From Flagellimonas oceanensis (GTDB lineage Bacteria; Bacteroidota; Bacteroidia; Flavobacteriales; Flavobacteriaceae), in assembly GCF_003992595.1 (NCBI RefSeq), contig NZ_RZNA01000003.1, positions 1 through 64,000 on the forward strand: a DNA stretch of 64,000 nucleotides. The letters run 5' to 3'. The translations under genes were made by a program, and so were the position numbers. Every line of letters starts with the position of its first letter. Position 1 is the first letter of the stretch. The notes beneath the pieces are model-generated. The model was not told the DNA's origin and did not search any database. It was given only the letters and a program-made list of their open reading frames with translations. Shown here one piece after another: positions 62,089 through 64,000 of this stretch.

Positions 62089-62484
62089 TTATTGCATCAA
62101 ATACACTAAAAAAATAGTTGGAATCAGGTATACAACAATAGTTTGTGCCCCTACATAGTCTTTGGCCACACGCTGACCTAACAAAAGCATCAAAAGTGTC
62201 ACTGAAGAAAGTATGGCGCCATAAAAACCGAACATGCTTTCACCGTCCACAGCAAGTTCGAATATGCCTACTCCAGAAAGTATTCCAGAGAGCATTTCCA
62301 AGACCAAAATTACACCCAGAAGCACGGGAACCGTCCCTTTGAAAATTGACTTGGAAAAATGACCGGTCAGCCAACCCAGGTTGCCTTTCCAGTCCATGAG
62401 TTTATCGATTCCGCTCTGTAAAAAAGTAATGGTTAAAAAGGCCAGCAGCAATATTTCTGTGGCGTTAGAAAATACGTTGTTCAT
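62089..62484 (-). CDS. DoxX-like small membrane protein
   Basis: A 131-residue protein with four predicted helices. The N-terminal stretch FLQSGIDKLMDWKGNLGWLTGHFSKS resembles the quinone-binding-like DoxX family of terminal-oxidase-related membrane proteins. Function in Flavobacteria is unknown. It is read leftwards between holB and the glycine-zipper protein. Confidence 0.7.
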   Translation of the reverse strand: MNNVFSNATEILLLAFLTITFLQSGIDKLMDWKGNLGWLTGHFSKSIFKGTVPVLLGVILVLEMLSGILSGVGIFELAVDGESMFGFYGAILSSVTLLMLLLGQRVAKDYVGAQTIVVYLIPTIFLVYLMQ

Positions 62485-62496
62485 GGTTAGGTTTAT

Positions 62497-63648
62497 TTAA
62501 GCGGCCTTTGCATGCAAAAGCCGTGTGAGTTTTATGGATAGATCCGTGAAAATCAACTTGGAGTTCCCATTGCGTTCCACGTGAAAAATCGCTTGTTCCA
62601 ACTCTTGTACAATATCCAAAATATTGTTCTCATGTACAAAGGGAGCAAATTTCCTTAGATCAAAACCTTCCATATGAACTTTTACATGAACCAGTTCGTT
62701 GGCCTTATAATTGAGCAAGAGAGCTTGTCGCATCATGGTCAGACAATAGTTCAGGAACTTTTTTTGCACTTCACGGCCTGTTTTGGCCACCTCTTCGCTC
62801 CATAGGATCAATTCTTGAACGGCGCCTTTGTTGCCCTTTGCCTTAAAAGCGCTCCGGACCCACTGTACAAACCAACGCTCAAAGACCAGATCTTCAGAAT
62901 CCTTGTTCAGCAGGTCGAGTGCCTTGTTGAAATTGCCATTGGCTTCCAAAGCAATGGTCAGCGCCTCGGTTTGGGGCACCCCTTTCAGTAAAAGTTCATC
63001 TGTGATGACCTGTTCCGCCAGTGGTGGAAAATTCAGGATTTGGCAACGGGACCGTATAGTATTGATAATTTGTTCCTCCTCTTCGGCCAAAAGAAGCAAT
63101 ATGGTTTTGTTCGGGGGTTCCTCGATGAGTTTCAAAAGCTTATTGGCAGCGGAAATGTTCATCTTTTCGGCCATCCAGACAATCAATACCTTATACCCAC
63201 CTTCGTAGGATTTCAAAGAGAGCTTTTTCACCATGTCCTGGGCTTCGTCAACCCCGATTTGGCCCTGCTTTTTTTCAATGCCGATGTGGCGGTACCAATC
63301 AAACAAGTTGCCATAAGGTTGTTCCTTTACAAATTGGCGCCACTCTTCCAAATAATGATCACTGACCGCATGTGATTTTACCTTGTCCGAATTGGAAACG
63401 GGAAAGGCAAAATGAAGATCGGGATGCGTCAAAGAGTTGCATTTGGTATTGCAAACGGTGTTTTCCCCGTCATTTTCACCACCCGTATTGCCACAGAGCA
63501 AATATTGGGCATAGGCGATCGCCATGGGCAGCACCCCAGAGCCTTCGGGTCCTACGAACAATTGCGCGTGTGCCACTCGACCCGTTTCTGCCGTGGTTAC
63601 CAAATGGTTTTTGATGTGCTCGAGACCTAGAACATTTTTAAAAAGCAT
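62497..63648 (-). CDS. holB: DNA polymerase III subunit delta'
   Basis: A 383-residue clamp-loader subunit. It has a P-loop region (FVGPEGSG, residues 32-38), cysteines with a zinc-site look (LCGNTGGENDGENTVCNTKC), MNISAANKLLKLIEEPPNKTILLLLAEEEEQIINTIRSRCQ, the sensor-1 arginine region, and a C-terminal helical domain. The frame is open to an ATG at 63720, adding 24 residues, but a promoter -7 box at 63653-63660 and the family start (MLFKNVLG) favour the ATG at 63648. A parS-like sequence lies near its 3' end (62573-62588). Confidence 0.9.
   Translation of the reverse strand: MLFKNVLGLEHIKNHLVTTAETGRVAHAQLFVGPEGSGVLPMAIAYAQYLLCGNTGGENDGENTVCNTKCNSLTHPDLHFAFPVSNSDKVKSHAVSDHYLEEWRQFVKEQPYGNLFDWYRHIGIEKKQGQIGVDEAQDMVKKLSLKSYEGGYKVLIVWMAEKMNISAANKLLKLIEEPPNKTILLLLAEEEEQIINTIRSRCQILNFPPLAEQVITDELLLKGVPQTEALTIALEANGNFNKALDLLNKDSEDLVFERWFVQWVRSAFKAKGNKGAVQELILWSEEVAKTGREVQKKFLNYCLTMMRQALLLNYKANELVHVKVHMEGFDLRKFAPFVHENNILDIVQELEQAIFHVERNGNSKLIFTDLSIKLTRLLHAKAA
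62573..62588. promoter_or_regulatory. Degenerate parS-like site inside holB
   Basis: CGTTCCACGTGAAAAA matches 12 of 14 fixed positions of TGTTnCACGTGnAACA (mismatches at 1 and 15). Read on the coding strand it encodes FHVE within IFHVERNGN. Weaker than the other two sites, and may be chance. Confidence 0.45.
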
Positions 63649-63652
63649 GTCC

Positions 63653-63660
63653 CAAAGATA
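63653..63660 (-). promoter_or_regulatory. Promoter -7 box for holB
   Basis: Read leftwards this is TATCTTTG, matching TAnnTTTG. It ends 4 bp before the chosen start, so the transcript would be leaderless. Confidence 0.55.
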
Positions 63661-63797
63661 CATTTTTAAGTGCTGAAGTTGGTCAAGGAACCCTTGCCTG
63701 GCGTTCGGCTGGTTTAACATATCAAACCGAAAAGGTTAAAAAGCGGAAAACTTTGAAATATTAGGCCCGTGCGACCACCGAAAAAGCAGGAAATCTT

Positions 63798-63805
63798 TAC
63801 ATTTG
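63798..63805 (+). promoter_or_regulatory. Promoter -7 box for pgk
   Basis: TACATTTG matches TAnnTTTG and ends 25 bp before the pgk ATG. Confidence 0.6.
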
Positions 63806-63830
63806 GAACTCGCAAAAAAGAACACACCAC

Positions 63831-64000
63831 ATGAAGACGATAGACGATTTTAATTTCGAAGGAAAAAAAGCATTGATCAGAGTTGATTTCAACGTGCCGT
63901 TGGATGGCGATTTCAATGTGACCGACACCAGCCGCATCGACGCTGCAAAACCGACCATACTCAAAGTTCTGGAAGATGGCGGTTCCGCTGTTTTGATGAG
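63831..64000 (+). CDS. pgk: Phosphoglycerate kinase, 5' part
   Basis: The first 56 codons of a glycolytic enzyme that makes ATP and 3-phosphoglycerate from 1,3-bisphosphoglycerate and ADP. The start reads [25 protein letters not shown], the family's invariant N-terminal substrate-binding block RVDFNVPL. The gene runs off the right edge, so only the N-terminal domain start is seen. Promoter at 63798. Confidence 0.93.
   Translation, partial: MKTIDDFNFEGKKALIRVDFNVPLDGDFNVTDTSRIDAAKPTILKVLEDGGSAVLM

Noticed and set aside
1..64000. CRISPR arrays, toxin-antitoxin modules, secondary-metabolite clusters, or rRNA genes
   Set aside because: No regularly spaced short repeats, no toxin/antitoxin pairs, no assembly-line synthase genes and no rRNA sequence were seen. 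The longest repeats are the coding repeats of sprB.

Overview
The window looks like a chromosomal segment of a marine-type member of the Flavobacteriaceae (Bacteroidota). Three things point there: promoters of the Bacteroidota type (-7 box TAnnTTTG, often with a TTG near -33) before many genes, an almost complete lack of Shine-Dalgarno sequences, and a type IX secretion / gliding gene set (sprC-sprD-sprB-sprF). I cannot name the genus with certainty. Most of the window is ordinary, vertically inherited core genome, with only small accessory patches.

Layout. 0-1.65 kb: an IS256-family insertion sequence that cuts into an unknown gene, next to a CAU-anticodon tRNA. 1.7-9.2 kb: methylmalonyl-CoA epimerase, rbfA, a LolC/E-like permease, dusB, an outer-membrane beta-barrel protein and lepA. 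9.2-9.7 kb: a lipoprotein pseudogene with two in-frame TAA codons. 9.8-18.4 kb: a cation/proton antiporter, an MBL-fold hydrolase, a subtilisin-like lipoprotein protease next to an M1 aminopeptidase, then rnpA and an S41 protease. 18.5-20.7 kb: an accessory patch with a DNA cytosine methyltransferase and a frameshifted, nonsense-bearing nuclease gene that was probably its restriction partner. 20.7-22.5 kb: rpiB, a zinc-type CDF exporter and an ElaA-like acetyltransferase in one leftward operon. 22.5-23.1 kb: a long AT-rich non-coding stretch. 23.1-26.7 kb: rnr, a GIN-domain protein and a LysE-family exporter. 26.7-27.4 kb: two tRNA-Cys-like genes (one with C33 instead of the invariant U33) and folB.

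27.4-47.0 kb is dominated by a leftward operon of four genes in the order sprC, sprD, sprB, sprF. The third gene encodes a 4,739-residue secreted adhesin made mostly of SprB-type repeats and ending in a type B T9SS sorting domain. 47.2-52.7 kb carries glnS, a three-gene YtxH/holin-like/small-protein operon, an SPFH protein and gltX. 52.9-60.8 kb carries a DUF4175-type membrane protein, ybeY, mnmG, an unknown exported protein, a methyltransferase and an OmpH/Skp-like lipoprotein. 60.8-64 kb has four small membrane proteins, holB and the start of pgk.

The most interesting non-coding signal is a set of ParB-binding (parS) sites: a perfect 16-bp consensus site just after mnmG, a 15/16 site embedded in the last codons of ybeY, and a weaker one inside holB, all within 6 kb. 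Because parS sites cluster near the origin in most bacteria, this suggests an origin-proximal location. No wholly new defence or metabolic system was found; the novelty lies in the parS cluster coded within genes, the decaying genes and the aberrant tRNA.
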